DNA from: Pohlia nutans
Lineage: Eukaryota > Streptophyta > Bryopsida > Bryales > Mniaceae
DNA length: 64,000 bases
Direction: 5' to 3'
Assembly: GCA_022496805.1 (NCBI GenBank)
Contig: CM040088.1
Location: 12,555,001-12,619,000 of the forward strand
Each line of letters begins with the position of its first letter. The stretch's first letter is position 1. The position numbers and the translations under genes are program-made. Below are positions 22,299 through 34,437 of this stretch, piece after piece. The notes under the pieces were generated by a model. It did no database searches, was not told the DNA's origin, and saw only the letters and a list, made by a program, of their open reading frames with translations.

Positions 22299-24656
22299 TT
22301 ACTTGGAGTCCTCATTGTCTGCCTTCTTCCCAAACCAGGCGGCCACAATGGGCGTGAGCGCCACTGTGGGTGGAAACCGCACGGGCGACAACGCCTTGTG
22401 CGCTGCATATGCCAATGCAAACGTGCCCACCTTCTCGCCCGTCTCATTCACGTGAAGGCCTACCTGTTGGTCACACACACAAGTGAGCAGTTATGACGAT
22501 GAAAACTGTGTTTTTGTACACTAGGCAGACAACAACACTAGTTGCAAGGTCAAGTGAGAATAGGTGAAATGTATTATTTTTTCTTGTAGACTAGGAAAAC
22601 AACAACACTGTTTGCAAGAGCTTAGACTATTGTGGATTTTTCTTCTATCACGGAGGCTTGCATCTTGAAATGGATAAGAACAAGGCTTGGTGCGTTCAAG
22701 AATGTTATGAACAGTTTCTAACTAGAGCAATCAAGATAAAAATAAACTATCAACAGTACCACTGTAGAAGATTCAAGATTCTTTTGTGGACTTTCCTCTT
22801 GTTCAAATTTCTTTGTTTCTTGACCAACACATACAATGTTCTTCACTCATTCCGGTGACAAAATCTGATTCCATCTGAATTCTAGTTTTCACAATGTGAT
22901 CAATTGAAATTTTTATTTTAAAACCATGAATCCTTGGTCCTTCAGGGGTTAATTAAAGGTTTGTGAAACCCAAGGTGACAGTGAAATTGAGATAATTTTG
23001 AAGTTCAACTTATATTCAGTAAAGCATCTCATATCCTTTCAGTTATTGGAACTGGGCTGCCAATCTATTTCTAATTTTTTGAAAAGCAAGCTTCATTGTA
23101 AAAAGGGAAAAGTACAGCACCTCTCATTGAGGGAAGCTACCGATCCATTTTCAATTGTGTAAAGAAAATTATCAAATTATGACTACAAGTAAAAATTGGT
23201 GCCAATTCAGCTACATGGAAAAGAAAATACATAGGGCTAGGCCTTCACAGCCATTGCCATTCATTCAGTGCCTCATCGTCATGCATCACGTACCTTCTCC
23301 AACACGATGGGCACGTCCACACCCGCTTGCACGAGCGCGTAACAGAATGCGAACGACACGAGTGACAAGGAAATGGAGGTGGCTAAATACGCCCCTCCGT
23401 AGCGCTTCAGGAGCTCCTTGGCTTGGTTGGTTTTCTTCCCTCCTGCCTCGCCCTCTTCGTCGTCCTTGGACGACAATATCTGTTCCCACCCCTCCCTTCG
23501 TAATCAATAAATAAAAATACATCTTGCTTATTGACATCTCTAAAATATCCAGCCATTGTTAGAGCAGTTAATCCTACTCTCATACGAGCTCCTCATTTTG
23601 ACCATAAACCAAAGCTACTTTCGATTCTGAAATATTTTCTTCAGTAGTAACTTTTGATTCTTCATTTCCATGTAAAGATCATTTCCTTCACGAGTACGCT
23701 CCCCTCTCACATGCAGCTCATGCCTGCCTGCCTTCTATTCTTCTCTATCACAAGTGTATCACGAGGTGCCGACTTGCAGTTTCAGGGGAGGCGATTCTGA
23801 AAAAAGACTCTACAGGAGAACTGGTATTATTTCTAACGAGCATTTCGAGGCTCAAAACTCAAAATCGAAACAGAGAGGAGAGTCTTAGGTCAAGCACTCT
23901 GACACCTCCCTTCTATTGCGACATAGAACTAGATGCAGCAACATGCTCAACAAGGCGATTTCAAATCCAATTTTTTACTTTGAAAAAAAGGCGATTCCTA
24001 CTTTAGAATAACGTTGTACCAAATAGCGGACCATGAATCAATCACATGATCTGGCACCCCAACCTAATTGCAATACAGGAGTACATGCACACATTTGAAA
24101 TCTCCACACAGGGCTAATATTTCTGGACGAGAGTATTTCTAGGGCTCAGAATAACGCAGTGTGGAAAGAAACGGTGAAATCTTGAACGATTCTAAACCCC
24201 AGAATCTTGGCTCAAAACACTAGCCCCAATTATCACTCCAATTCTGCACTCTGGGCCACCGACATGACACATTCCTAACGAACCGAGTCCGATTCAATTG
24301 GTGCGAGGATTCAAAATTCGACTACTACGCAAAAGACTAATCCGAAACCCTAAAAGAGAAGAGAATCACCGCCTGACCTTCCAAAGCCCGGCTTCGAGTC
24401 CGAATTTGCGTGTGACGCTGTCCGCGTCCACGTCGTTGTTTGCTTTGGCGTCCTTGGCCTTGGTGTCTTGCTGCTCCTTGCCCTCCTTGGTGGCAGCGCA
24501 CACCACTTTGGCCGTGGGCCGCGACAACGCCCATCCCAGCACCGGCAGGCTCAAAGGCAACGAAGACCGGGAAGCTCTGGAGTGCAAGGGACTTGTGCTT
24601 GCACAGGGCAGCAAGGGCTTTGTCGTCACCTGCAATGCCATAGCCGCGGCAGCCAT
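22299..24656 (-). CDS. Plastid DUF1279 (FAM210-like) membrane protein
   Basis: Three exons, 24656-24378, 23479-23294 and 22463-22299, join in phase 0 to 209 residues. I start at [14 protein letters not shown] rather than at an upstream in-frame ATG at 24728, because this gives a typical chloroplast transit peptide rich in Ser, Ala and Arg. Residues about 55-105 are a charged linker. A conserved block follows, with [20 protein letters not shown], one transmembrane helix and then GVDVP. The C-terminal part has [20 protein letters not shown] and a short helix ending in AAWFGKK. The LKRYG..Y...S.......Y.LV..GVD....L and AHKA..PVR...T...TP pattern is that of DUF1279. The biochemical role is not established. 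Intron 2 contains the end of a TTAA MITE. Confidence 0.85.
22780..22952. mobile_element. piggyBac-like MITE fragment, family B
   Basis: The right end reads ggtccttcagggg followed by TTAA (22949-22952). The body (gaccaacacatacaatgttc, catctgaattctag) matches 37130-37283, 37680-37860 and 49010-49157. The left end is not recognisable. It lies in intron 2 of the DUF1279 gene. Confidence 0.65.
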
Positions 24657-24839
24657 CGCAAGGTAGGAATTCGCAGCAATTGGATTGGGGTCAAGAGAGA
24701 ATTGGAGGTGCGAGATGATGCAATTCAACCGAAGAGAATTGAAGAAGTGAAGATGAGCAAGTGCGAGATGGACTGAGTGGCTGCAGAATGGCGGTCCATG
24801 CTCTCTCTCTCAACCGACTCAAGGATGTCGGTTTCTCAC

Positions 24840-24848
24840 TTTATATAG
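24840..24848 (-). promoter_or_regulatory. TATA box of DUF1279 gene
   Basis: On the minus strand the sequence is ACTATATAAAGTG, about 185 bp upstream of the chosen ATG at 24656. It is a good TATA match and the position leaves room for a normal 5' leader. Confidence 0.5.
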
Positions 24849-24943
24849 TATGGCCCAAGCTATTTCTGAAAACCTACACTAATTCTTGTAAACACAATAT
24901 ACACTGGTTCACTTTAATTTTATATCCACATTCAGTTATTTCA

Positions 24944-25171
24944 TATAAGGTAGGAGCACCCAATTCCAACAGTGTACCCAATGCCAATAATTTCTAAATA
25001 CGTAATTCATTTTGCCACCCAAATCTAAGCACATCATAGAGCCTTTATTGTTCGTTGACAAAAATGATAAGCTATCTATGGTCTACCTAAATTTACGTTC
25101 TAGAATGACTATCATGTCTAAAAATTATCAACATTGGGTACATTGTTGGAATTGGGTGCTCCTACCTTATA
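24944..25171. mobile_element. MITE with ~38-bp terminal inverted repeats
   Basis: Left end tataaggtaggagcacccaa (24944 on) and right end ttgggtgctcctaccttata (to 25171) are reverse complements, and the match continues for about 38 bp with one mismatch. The TATA at the outer ends allows a TA duplication (Tc1/mariner type). It lies just upstream of the DUF1279 promoter. Confidence 0.8.
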
Positions 25172-25251
25172 CTGATAGTTCAAAAATATTGTGGATTGTT
25201 TTGATTTCTTCTACACATACATAGTGTTGACTGCTATGACAAAGGTAACTA

Positions 25252-25335
25252 TACCTTAAAGCGTCCGTATCTACTACAATGTGATGTTTTTTGGTTGAAA
25301 TGTCACACTGCACTAGATACGGATGCTTTAAGGTA
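25252..25335. mobile_element. 84-bp hairpin MITE
   Basis: taccttaaagcgtccgtatc pairs with gatacggatgctttaaggta, leaving a loop of about 40 bp. TA at both outer ends again suggests a Tc1/mariner-type mini-element. Confidence 0.7.
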
Positions 25336-25784
25336 AATGCTCACTTTAAGGTATAATTACGTTATGTGTCATGTATATTGTATTGTACAGGCATGAAGGA
25401 TTGTTAGTTGACTGCAATGGTGTCATCTGGACGAGCATAAGGAGAAGGCAACCTGAAACTAATTGTTAGAGTCCACATTAATTTTGTTTCAAAACTTTAA
25501 TTGATGTGATGCACATCATTTTTAACCCACATTACTAATACACTCACACTATATAAAGTGAATAGTGTAGTGAATGCTTTGGGTTCTCTCACTCTTCATT
25601 CTTTGCCCTTTTCTATCACCTTCTAGCATGAGGTGGACATTCCCACTACCATCCATTTTCAATTCCTTCCTCATGTATTGAAAGCGTACATTCTAGAACA
25701 CAAATGTTCACCTCTACTACATGAGGGGATCATTATTAAATGGATGGTATTGGATATGCCTACCTTAGAGCATTTGGCTATGTC

Positions 25785-26322
25785 CCTTTGCTTCTATTAG
25801 ATAGACATTATTGATTCCAACCCAAACCCAATTTCACACTCTATGAAACCAATGTTTTTTTTTTTTTTTTTTTTCCTTCTTCTTGCTTTTGGCTTCTTGT
25901 AGCCAGACATTAGTGTCATGGCACAACCACAACAGTTAAAATATCGAAGGACCGCCTTCCAAACAAAAAAGAGAAAAAAAAAAAAACCTTGCTACGAAAC
26001 CACCCCAATAGTCTATCCTTCTTTATATTCTTTGGAGTTTGTTCCTTTGTTTTGCCTACAAGATATCAAAACATTCCTAATTCCAGTCCAAACCCAATTT
26101 TACACCCTATAAACCATCCCAATTCTACCCTTGTTCATATCCTTTGGGGTTTGTTCCTTTGCTTTACTTAGACATTCTTAATTCGAATCCAAAACCAATT
26201 TTACACTCTATAAAACCATTCCTCTAATTCTACCCTTCTTCATATCCTTTGAGGTTTGTCCCTTTGCTTTACCTAAACATTCCTAATTCCAATCCAAACC
26301 CAATTTTACACGCTATAGGATG
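25785..26322. repeat. Tandem repeat of ~105-115 bp, about four units
   Basis: The phrase ccaaacccaattttacac recurs about four times, accompanied by tatcctttggggtttgttcc and cctttgctttac. Units differ by small indels. Short frames here are artefacts of the repeat. Confidence 0.8.
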
Positions 26323-27411
26323 GATTTGTGCATGATTGTATAAGATCAAGGGGGATTTGGTAAATGTAAGCCATTTACAATGATTTCGATCGCACTTGAT
26401 TTTTACTTTGTTTAAATGTGTTATAAACTAAAAGAAATTTCAATGCTTTTTTTTCGGAATGTAAAAACAGTTGGTAGTTTTAAGCACTAGATTACATCTA
26501 TACAGATGAATCCATGATTTTTATCATGAAATTCAAAAAAATTAATCTACAAGCATTGAATTATCAACATTTAATATAAATATTAAATAATTCATTCAAA
26601 TTCAATGATTGGTTAAAATTACAAAACCTAAAACTACATTCAAAGATGTAATACATCTCTTCTTTATAGCTTTAAAAATCTTGATTTGATTATTATAAAT
26701 CCAAAATTCAAAAGAACAATTTGACATCAATAGTATAAATGGCAAGTTTCAATTCTTTACTACAATTCTTCTTTAAAACTCAAGTTGATAAAAGTTTTGT
26801 AGAAAAACACATATGATTGCAAACTTAGTTTTGGTCAAAACCTCTCAATCCTTTAGGAGTTTAGGGAAATTTGTCACTATTTATTGAAAGAATTTTGTGC
26901 AATTGTACTCAATTTACACTTTATGTCTACTGAACTCAATTTACACCATAAGTTTGTTAAACCCAATTTATGTCTAGTGCCGACTGTGCCCAATAAGAAA
27001 CTATCTTTAATATTTTATCTTGGAGTATTTCTTAATTTACATCGAACACAAAATATGAATTTTCACATCTTCAATCTTCAGGTAAGTGCAATGTACTACT
27101 TTCAATAGTGTTTGAATTCTTGACTAAATTATATGTTATACAATATAAAATTGCCAATATGTAGTAAAGTATTCACTATGAGTTCTTGACTAAATGTATT
27201 TCCAAATATTTTGTGATTTATTATTAGATGAAGTCAAAATTAGGAACTCTAGTTGTTGTCAAATGTATACATATGGGAGTCATTTGTAGCACATCAAGAG
27301 TCATGTATGTCTAGAACAAATAAATTTATTTAAATGATGTAAAACAAAAAGAACCTATTTGAATGATGTAATCATTATGACTAGCAAGTGTAAAATATAT
27401 GTGAAAATGGT
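26323..27411. other. AT-rich intergenic sequence
   Basis: No gene, RNA gene or bounded mobile element is visible. Confidence 0.5.
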
Positions 27412-27786
27412 TTAACCCTTAAATGTCAAAAAAGCCCCACGGGCCTTTTCAGAAAGGAATATTTGAGAAAAAAGTAGTTTTTCTCAACCAAATCAAGCGA
27501 GGATTGGTGCATTGGAAAGCTACTGAAAAAGCGATCTAGATTCCAAATTTGCGCCTCATTTGAGAGATTGTGGAATCGTTGGTAAGCAATCAAAGTTATC
27601 AAATTGAACAGGTTTTGAGGTTGGGGCAGCTGAGGTGCAGCAGTGCTACAGTGCTGGCCAGCAGTGCCCAGCAGAGCCGTTTTTGCATTTTTTTTTAATT
27701 TTTAATTTTTAATTTTTTTTTCCCTCCGAAAATTTAGATGCCTTCCGGGCTGCCCCGCCCAGGCCCTCTTGACGTTTAAGGGTTAA
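27412..27786. mobile_element. piggyBac-like MITE, family G
   Basis: TTAA (27412-27415) then CCCTTAAATGTCAA, and TTGACGTTTAAGGG then TTAA (27783-27786): a 14-bp terminal inverted repeat with one mismatch. The 375-bp body is GC-richer than the flanks and encodes nothing recognisable. Confidence 0.85.
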
Positions 27787-28171
27787 ACAATTTGACTACA
27801 CAAATGAATATGTTTGACTACATATCTACTATGTCATATTTCTTTTACTATCAGTAAACAAATTTGATTAAAACTTGGAAAATACGATTTATTATTCTTG
27901 ACTCAAATATGTTACATATAAGTTTTGATTCATGGAAGTTAAATTGTACACCAAGCGTGCCATATTTATGTGACTGGAGAGAGGGATATAATGACTGGCA
28001 TTGAGAGAATATGATTATTATATATGTCTCCGGTATGTCAAATATGCACCCAATTTGTTAGATTTTTTTTTTGACTGAAAATTGCAGAAAATGTGATTAA
28101 TACAATGTGGACACAACCAAAATATTTGACTCTAGAAAATAAAGTTTTACATTGAATACATCAAGTTGTAC

Positions 28172-28291
28172 CACTAGTAGAAAAGGTGGCGTTCCCCAGG
28201 GACATGCCCAGGCAAAATCACTGTGCCTGCGTGGAATTGGGCACTACTTGCCTGGACATCTCCCTCGGCAGTGCCACCTTTTTTACTAGTG
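28172..28291. mobile_element. 120-bp CACTA-type mini-element
   Basis: CACTAGTAGAAAAGGTGGC at the left pairs with GCCACCTTTTTTACTAGTG at the right, and TAC flanks both sides (28169-28171, 28292-28294). CACTA ends and a 3-bp duplication identify the superfamily. It is non-autonomous. Confidence 0.85.
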
Positions 28292-28416
28292 TACTGATTG
28301 GAAACTAGAGAATTTGACTTTTTTTTAATTGACGCGTAGAGGTCAAATAAGCACTTTGCTACTCAAACATTATTGATGGAATGAAGAAAAATTTGACTAG
28401 TAGTGAAACTTTGACT

Positions 28417-29533
28417 CAGGGCCGCTTCACACTATGGCCGAAGGTCGAGAGGCCGTCGATTTCCACCAATCGGATTGCAAGAAACCAAGAATTTGGCCTC
28501 TTGACCCTTCACACTAGAGGCCAAAGTCCAAAGGCCGTCGCCCTTCAAAATGCTTACATGACATCATTTTTTGACCAAGGTTGACGGACTCTCGAAGGAA
28601 GTTTGAGTCGAACGGGAATAGAAACCCAAACTATGGTCAAGAGGCTCTCAATTCTTTTTCATAGAAAATCAAAACTATATTTTATTGCCTATTTTCAGCC
28701 CATTTCTTTGAACTCTCAAAAAAGTTTGGCCACTCAGGCCCTCTTTACACTAGAGGCAAGAAGCCGTGGAGAAAACCTCACAAGGGCCATGGCTCATCCT
28801 TGAGAAGCCAACCTTTGAACTTGACGGCCTTTGGATATAGTGTAAAGTGAGAAGGGGCCACAAAATAAAGTGCTAAATTTTAAAAATAAAGTTCTTATAT
28901 ATATTTTTAAAAATAAACAATGATTGGTTGTGAGAATTTTGGCCAAACGGCCCCCCGGATTTTGCGTTAGACCCACCTCTTGAGGTGGGTTTGACGCAAA
29001 ATCCGGAAGTCGTAAAAAATGTGCACTTTGTTGCCACGAAGGACAAAAGTGTTGTCTATGTCATTTTCTCCTCCTTCCATCCTTTGGACTAAAAATTTCG
29101 GGTGTAAAGTGACATTCTCTTGGGGAAGTCACTTAGTGTAAATTTTAGGTACATATGAGCAAACAAAGGATATTTAATAGGGGGCTATGAAATAATTGGA
29201 ATATTATACTATTTATAGTATATTTAGGGTATATTCTATATGTATTATAGGAATATTCCTAAATTATTCCCAAACTGGTTTTAAAACACCCTATATTACT
29301 TCTATAAATTTATAATGTTTATCTCAAATGAATAAAAGACACCCTATATTTGTTCTCTCATAGTTATCTAAATTCTTGATAGTGACTTCCCTGGGGACAT
29401 TCTTTGGTCTTCTCGGTTTTTAGGCCTCCCATTGGCTGAAATTTCTCTCCTCATGGCTTCTCGTCTCTAGTGTAAAGAGGCCCTCAATCCCACGGCCTCT
29501 CGATTTGAACGGCCATAGTGTGAAGCAGCCCTC
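28417..29533. mobile_element. hAT-like non-autonomous element, ~1.1 kb
   Basis: The left end CAGGGCCGCTTCACACTATG, which continues to gagaggccgt, is matched in reverse complement by the right end, which contains catagtgtgaagcagccctc. The CAGGG start suggests hAT. A second inner pair (ttcacactagagg / ctagtgtaaagagg) lies subterminally. I find no matching 8-bp duplication, so the insertion is old or the borders are off by a few bases. Confidence 0.65.
28955..29006. repeat. Near-perfect 52-bp hairpin
   Basis: ccggattttgcgttagaccc pairs with gggtttgacgcaaaatccgg around cacctcttgaggt, which is itself palindromic. It is nested in the hAT-like element. Confidence 0.8.
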
Positions 29534-29985
29534 GGTGATGTAAAGTTGTGCACCAAGAGTTTGTCAAATCAATTTGACTTGATACTAGAATATTTGACTA
29601 ACACTCATAAAATATGACGTACATGCTTGACTAGTTGGTAGTCATATTTTCTATTTTTTAGTCAAATTAATAAACATGATTTGTGTCAAATGAAATAGAC
29701 AAATACTCGATGCAATTTGATTCCGCATTTGTAGTCAAATAACATAGTCAAACAATTCAATCAAATGAGACAATCAAATAGGACAATAAGATATACGCTA
29801 TAAGCTATTTGAACATCTCCAATCGTAAGGGGGTGTCTTCTTTGACTAAGTAAATATGACAAGTGTGTGAAACAACGAGTCTCCGTTTACAAGGATTACT
29901 CAAAAATTATGTGACCACCTTTGGAGTTAGGAAACCCTGTCAAATCAACTGTTAGTAATAGTTTGCAAGGTTAATGTATAAGTTG

Positions 29986-31316
29986 TTAACCCCTAAATGA
30001 CAGAGGGGTAAGGGCTAAACCTAAATGTGCTATAAAATGTTACTTCTGCAATTTTGATGAAGTTTGGTTCAAAAGAAAAAATAAGAAGCATGATGTTTAG
30101 TAATTATCCGTACAATCTAAATTTTAAAAAATATTTAGATACTCATTTAATGAATTTAGAAGCATTTACCATTTAATATTCACCAAAATTACAAATTTTA
30201 AATTTTGGAATTTGAAATTCGGTATGATTGGTTGAAACTAGACACTCTATTCTAAAATAAAATAAAAAGCAATTTTTTCAACAGAGGGAACATCATTAGT
30301 TTCCCCAAATAGTAAATTTGATAATACTAGGACAATGTTGAGGTCTTTGTCTTTGAAAAATTCTCCTCCGTGGAGTTTAACCCCTAAGCTCCAAAGAGAC
30401 CATTTTGTGGTCACTGCCCATTTTCCCAGGCTGCCTACGCCAAAAATAAAATTTAAAATTAAAAAAAAAAAATTCATGTCATAGGTAAACAAGATTTCTT
30501 TCCAACTCAATTGGAATTATGTCCATCTAATCAAAACTTCACTTAGGGGAATTTTTCAATGTGAAACCCCTCAATGTTGAAATTAGTTTCAACAGTTCGG
30601 GTAGGCTTGCCCAAAAAATTAAGCCAATGAGATTCATTGGGCACCTCAAAGGAACTTTTGTCTAGGTCACATGGGTTGCATGCCATGAGTTGTGGGCTCC
30701 TCCAATTGGAGGAGAGTTGAAGCAATAATCTATTTTAGCCAAAATCTCTTCTTATTCTTCATACCCCCACCCATTACAAGGTCTTTGAAAAAATGCTAAT
30801 GAATTGAACATCTTGTCAAATTGAGTCATACATCTTGTTAACTATTTCATCTTGAGGATGGTCAAAAAATTGCACATCATTTCAACTCTATTTTTGGGTT
30901 TGAGAGCCCATCAAAGCAATGCTGCCCGGATTCTTCAAAGCTTAATATTTCAGAACCTCAACTTCATTTGCTATAATCTTGACATCTGTACGGTCAAATA
31001 TTTTGAAATTTTGAGGGATGGTTTATAAAGCCTAAGAGTACAAGATCCTATGGTTGGAATGTGAGAAAAAGGTTCTAAAATAAATTCAAAGAACATCAAC
31101 GAAAATGTTCAAAATGAGGCAACTTTGGGTGGAGACCCCCCTCGGGAATTTAGGAGTTAACTCAGATTGACATTATTCAAATGAGGTTGGAAAGTAGATT
31201 TGATTTCATATTTGAAAATATTTTTTATTTTTTATAAAAATATTTTTTCATCCTTGGCAGCCCATAAAAAAAAGGGCTACGACTATAAAATGGTCATTTA
31301 GTCACTTAGAGGTTAA
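29986..31316. mobile_element. piggyBac-like MITE, family E, interrupted
   Basis: TTAA CCCCTAAATGACAG at 29986 and the right end ...CACTTAGAGG TTAA (31313-31316) bound an element that is the reverse complement of the intact copy at 57721-58268. Family F (30377-31160) is inserted within it. Subtracting the insertion and one TTAA leaves 551 bp against 548 bp for the intact copy. Confidence 0.8.
30377..31160. mobile_element. piggyBac-like MITE, family F, nested
   Basis: TTAA CCCCTAAGCTCC (30377) and ...ATTTAGGAG TTAA (31157-31160) bound 784 bp. The host element reads gtggagttTAA on one side and gagTTAACTC on the other. The intact relative at 57721-58268 has a single gagttaaactccac there (TTAA 57875-57878), so TTAA was duplicated on insertion. 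The homologous free copy is at 13331-14089. Confidence 0.85.
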
Positions 31317-32171
31317 CAAGACTTACATAGTTTATCATATACAAATAAATAATTTTATCCGAATTCCACATGTGTTGTTTTAAAAAAATGTATAGCACTA
31401 AGCTAATGATGAAGTTTCTTTTACGTGATATAACCTTCCACACATTAAAAAGATTTTGAGGCCTCCAAAGGGCCGTGAGTTGAACCAACACCCTCATGCA
31501 CAGAAATGAATATAAAAAGAAAAAAGAATCTGGGCAAAATAATAATAATTTAATACTTAACAATTAAAATTTAAAAAGTTTTTAAAAATTATAACAAAAA
31601 TTTATTATTAAATTATTATTCTTAAAATTATTATTAAAAAAAATTAAATAATAAATCAAGATATGATGTGGCCAAATTTTGGCCTCGTAGGATTTGATTT
31701 TTTAAAATATTTTGAATAATTGAATAATTGAATAATTGAACAATTATGTAGTGGTTGTTTGAGCAATTCATACATTATCACATGATAAGATTGACAATTT
31801 AGATTGAATTTGACATTCATGAGGGAAGTGCTTCAAAGAAGTCAATTGTGGATATATTTTAGGTGGTTTATAGATACTCATACATGAGCTATAGGCTACA
31901 TAGTGTTTGATCATGGGTTTCTTTTGGGATGCTCATAGTCCCTACCTATGAACGGTTGTGTGTTTTCATGCTAGAGATACTACTTTGATAATTCATAGAA
32001 AGTACAATTTTTGTTAGAAAAGTATGATTTCACTTGGGTTTGTCTCCACTCCCCTTTATCAATGCATGAAAAAAACAAAAAGAAATTTGTGGCCGTACAA
32101 ATCTCTAAGGTGTTCAGATGCCAGAATAAATGATAATAGATACTTCTACCTGCTCCAAGGTGTTCAAATGC
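31317..32171. other. AT-rich intergenic sequence
   Basis: Simple AT-rich repeats near 31560-31740 (ttgaataattgaataattg). I see no gene. Confidence 0.5.
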
Positions 32172-32748
32172 TTAACCCCTAACTGCCTAAACGTCCATTT
32201 TTTGGACGATGTACAGATTTCATCCATAATTTCTCATCCGCCATGCACTTTTAGCAGTGTGGATTTTCTACTGTAGATTCTATGGGAAGTTAGCTTCATA
32301 CATATGTGATTTGATTAGAAAGGGGATGATTTGTGAAAATTTTATGCCTCATTTCATGTTGTAGTGGTTTACCCAAAATAATGAAGATTTCAGTGTAAAA
32401 GTGCTCTAAAAAAAGTCAACTCATATAATTAAGCAACCAAAAAATCTCCAAAAATCACTACACTTAGAGTATTACATTTCAACTAATCACAAAAAAATTC
32501 ATCCGTAGATTGTCAATATCTTATTTGTAATTGAATTACAAAATAATTTTGAATTTCACGTTTTAAATTTTATACAAAATTATTGGTAATAGCAATCATA
32601 GATCTAACCGTATGGATAGAATCTAAAATTCATAATGTACAACTTTTATTCATATTTCAAGTTCAAAATATCCCTTTGAGTCGCATTTTATAATGCATCT
32701 TTGCAAAACTGCCGAATTTGGAGAGGGCTCTAGGCATTTAGGGGTTAA
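32172..32748. mobile_element. piggyBac-like MITE, family C
   Basis: TTAA CCCCTAACTGCC and GGCATTTAGGGG TTAA bound 577 bp, a full-length reverse-orientation relative of 12071-12648. A further isolated left end, TTAATCCCTAAAGG, begins near 32798. Confidence 0.85.
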
Positions 32749-33448
32749 ATGAATGGTAATAGGTTCTTCTACCTACTTCAAGGTGTTAAAGACGCTTAAT
32801 CCCTAAAGGTTGGGCCTATGGCCATGGAATCATGCTTTATCTGTCACACTCAATTTTCCTACTAAAAATAATACTAGAATTCAAATTTATATTTTTAGTA
32901 GATGAAGTCACATGTCTATAACAAATCATGAATTTTTCATAAATTTTGGTGAAAATATGAAATTACTATGGTTTTATGAAGTGATTGTAAAGAAAATCTA
33001 TATCAATTACAAAATGTACTAGAAAATTCCAATTTTTTTTATCTAAGGTGTAAATTACAATGAAGAAAAGTTTAGTTAATGAAAATCATCCGTGTATCTA
33101 AATTTAGAAATTTTTGCTACACCTTGGTGATACCTACCGAACTTGTAACTACAATAAAACACTCAATTTTCAAATTTTTCCAAAAATTCAAAGTGGAGTA
33201 GAAACTAGACTTAGCAAGCTTCATTTTGTTAGTTAAGCGCAAATGCAATGGAACTCATTTTCATGGCCTAAATTTAGTTTAAGTAGAACAAGCAAAAAAA
33301 TTCAAAATACACTACACGGTGAACCGTTTTTACGACTCTTTTTGTAGTTGGGACCCCATGTAAAATCTAAAAATAGCTTGAATGATTTGAATTTAACTTG
33401 AAGGGGTGGCATGACCAAGCAAAGTCCTTCACATAAAGAATTGGATGG

Positions 33449-33777
33449 AAATCAATTGTTTTACAAAATTAGAAACTTTTTTTGTTCAAAACTATGACAG
33501 TGCAAAAAATAACTTTGATTGTAGTGCCAATTGATGCCACGAGTTACAAAATTAGCGTGATTGGATGTACGTTAGAATTGGATGTACGTTAGAATTGGAT
33601 GGAAATCATCTAATTGGATGTACGTTAGAATTGGATGGAAATCATCTAATTGGATGTACGTTAGAATTGGATGGAAATCATCTAATTGGATGTACGTTAG
33701 AATTGGATGGAAATCATCTAATTGGATGTACGTTAGAATTGGATGGAAATCATCTAATTTTGTAAAACAATTGATTT
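33449..33777. repeat. Exact 36-bp tandem array inside a 23-bp inverted repeat
   Basis: Five copies of a 36-bp unit starting attggatgtacgttagaatt occupy 33577-33756 with no visible difference between them. A 17-bp partial unit (33560-33576) precedes them. The array is flanked by aaatcaattgttttacaaaa (33449 on) and its reverse complement ttttgtaaaacaattgattt (to 33777). Because 36 is a multiple of 3 it is open in two frames; I do not regard these as genes. Confidence 0.9.
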
Positions 33778-34028
33778 AACGTAGCAGTTGGAATTGAACA
33801 GTGAGCTTTTAATTGCTTGCTACAACATTTTGACCAATGAATTTTTTTTCAATCAATCCCAACTTTATGCACTTTTGAATTTAGTTTCTTATTTTCATTT
33901 TGCATACCTCTTTTTCTTTACTTCATTTCAAGGTGAATATTGAAGGTTTTACTTTTATTTTTATTTTTTATTAAACCTAAGTAGTGCTCCTGAGAAGTGC
34001 TCCTGTAGTAGTGCTCCAGGAATGCAGT

Positions 34029-34136
34029 GGAGGGTGGTCCTTCTAGATTTAGACCATTGTAACTATGCCACAACATTGGAGGACGGAGGGTGGTACTTCC
34101 AGATTTAGACCATTGTAACTATGCCACAACATTGGA
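34029..34136. repeat. 56-bp tandem duplication
   Basis: ggagggtggtccttctagat and ggagggtggtacttccagat each run on to gccacaacattgga, 56 bp apart. Confidence 0.9.
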
Positions 34137-34437
34137 GTCTGGCTCCAAGAAGCCAGAAAAAAAACCCCTGATCACAAGTCCAAGGTCTCCAACACCCTTC
34201 CAAAAGCTGCCAACCCTTCATTCTCATTCCAAATGACTTGGAAAGATCACTTATGATCCACTACAACTCAAATTATGGAAAGGCGCCATGTTCTGATGCC
34301 GAGATGAATACTTCATTTACAAGCAATGGATTCTCAACCTACCTTTAAATACATTTTTGCATGAGCTAAATATTTACATACAAATAGTACTACATATTGC
34401 ACACAACAGGTGAAAGAAAAAAATTTCCGGACATATT

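Noticed and set aside
22191..24776. Plus-strand frames over the DUF1279 exons
   Set aside because: They are antisense shadows of the minus-strand exons and have no domain character.
33577..33756. Protein made of repeated 12-residue units, or a CRISPR-like array
   Set aside because: The repeats are contiguous with no spacers, and the open frame arises only because 36 bp is divisible by three.
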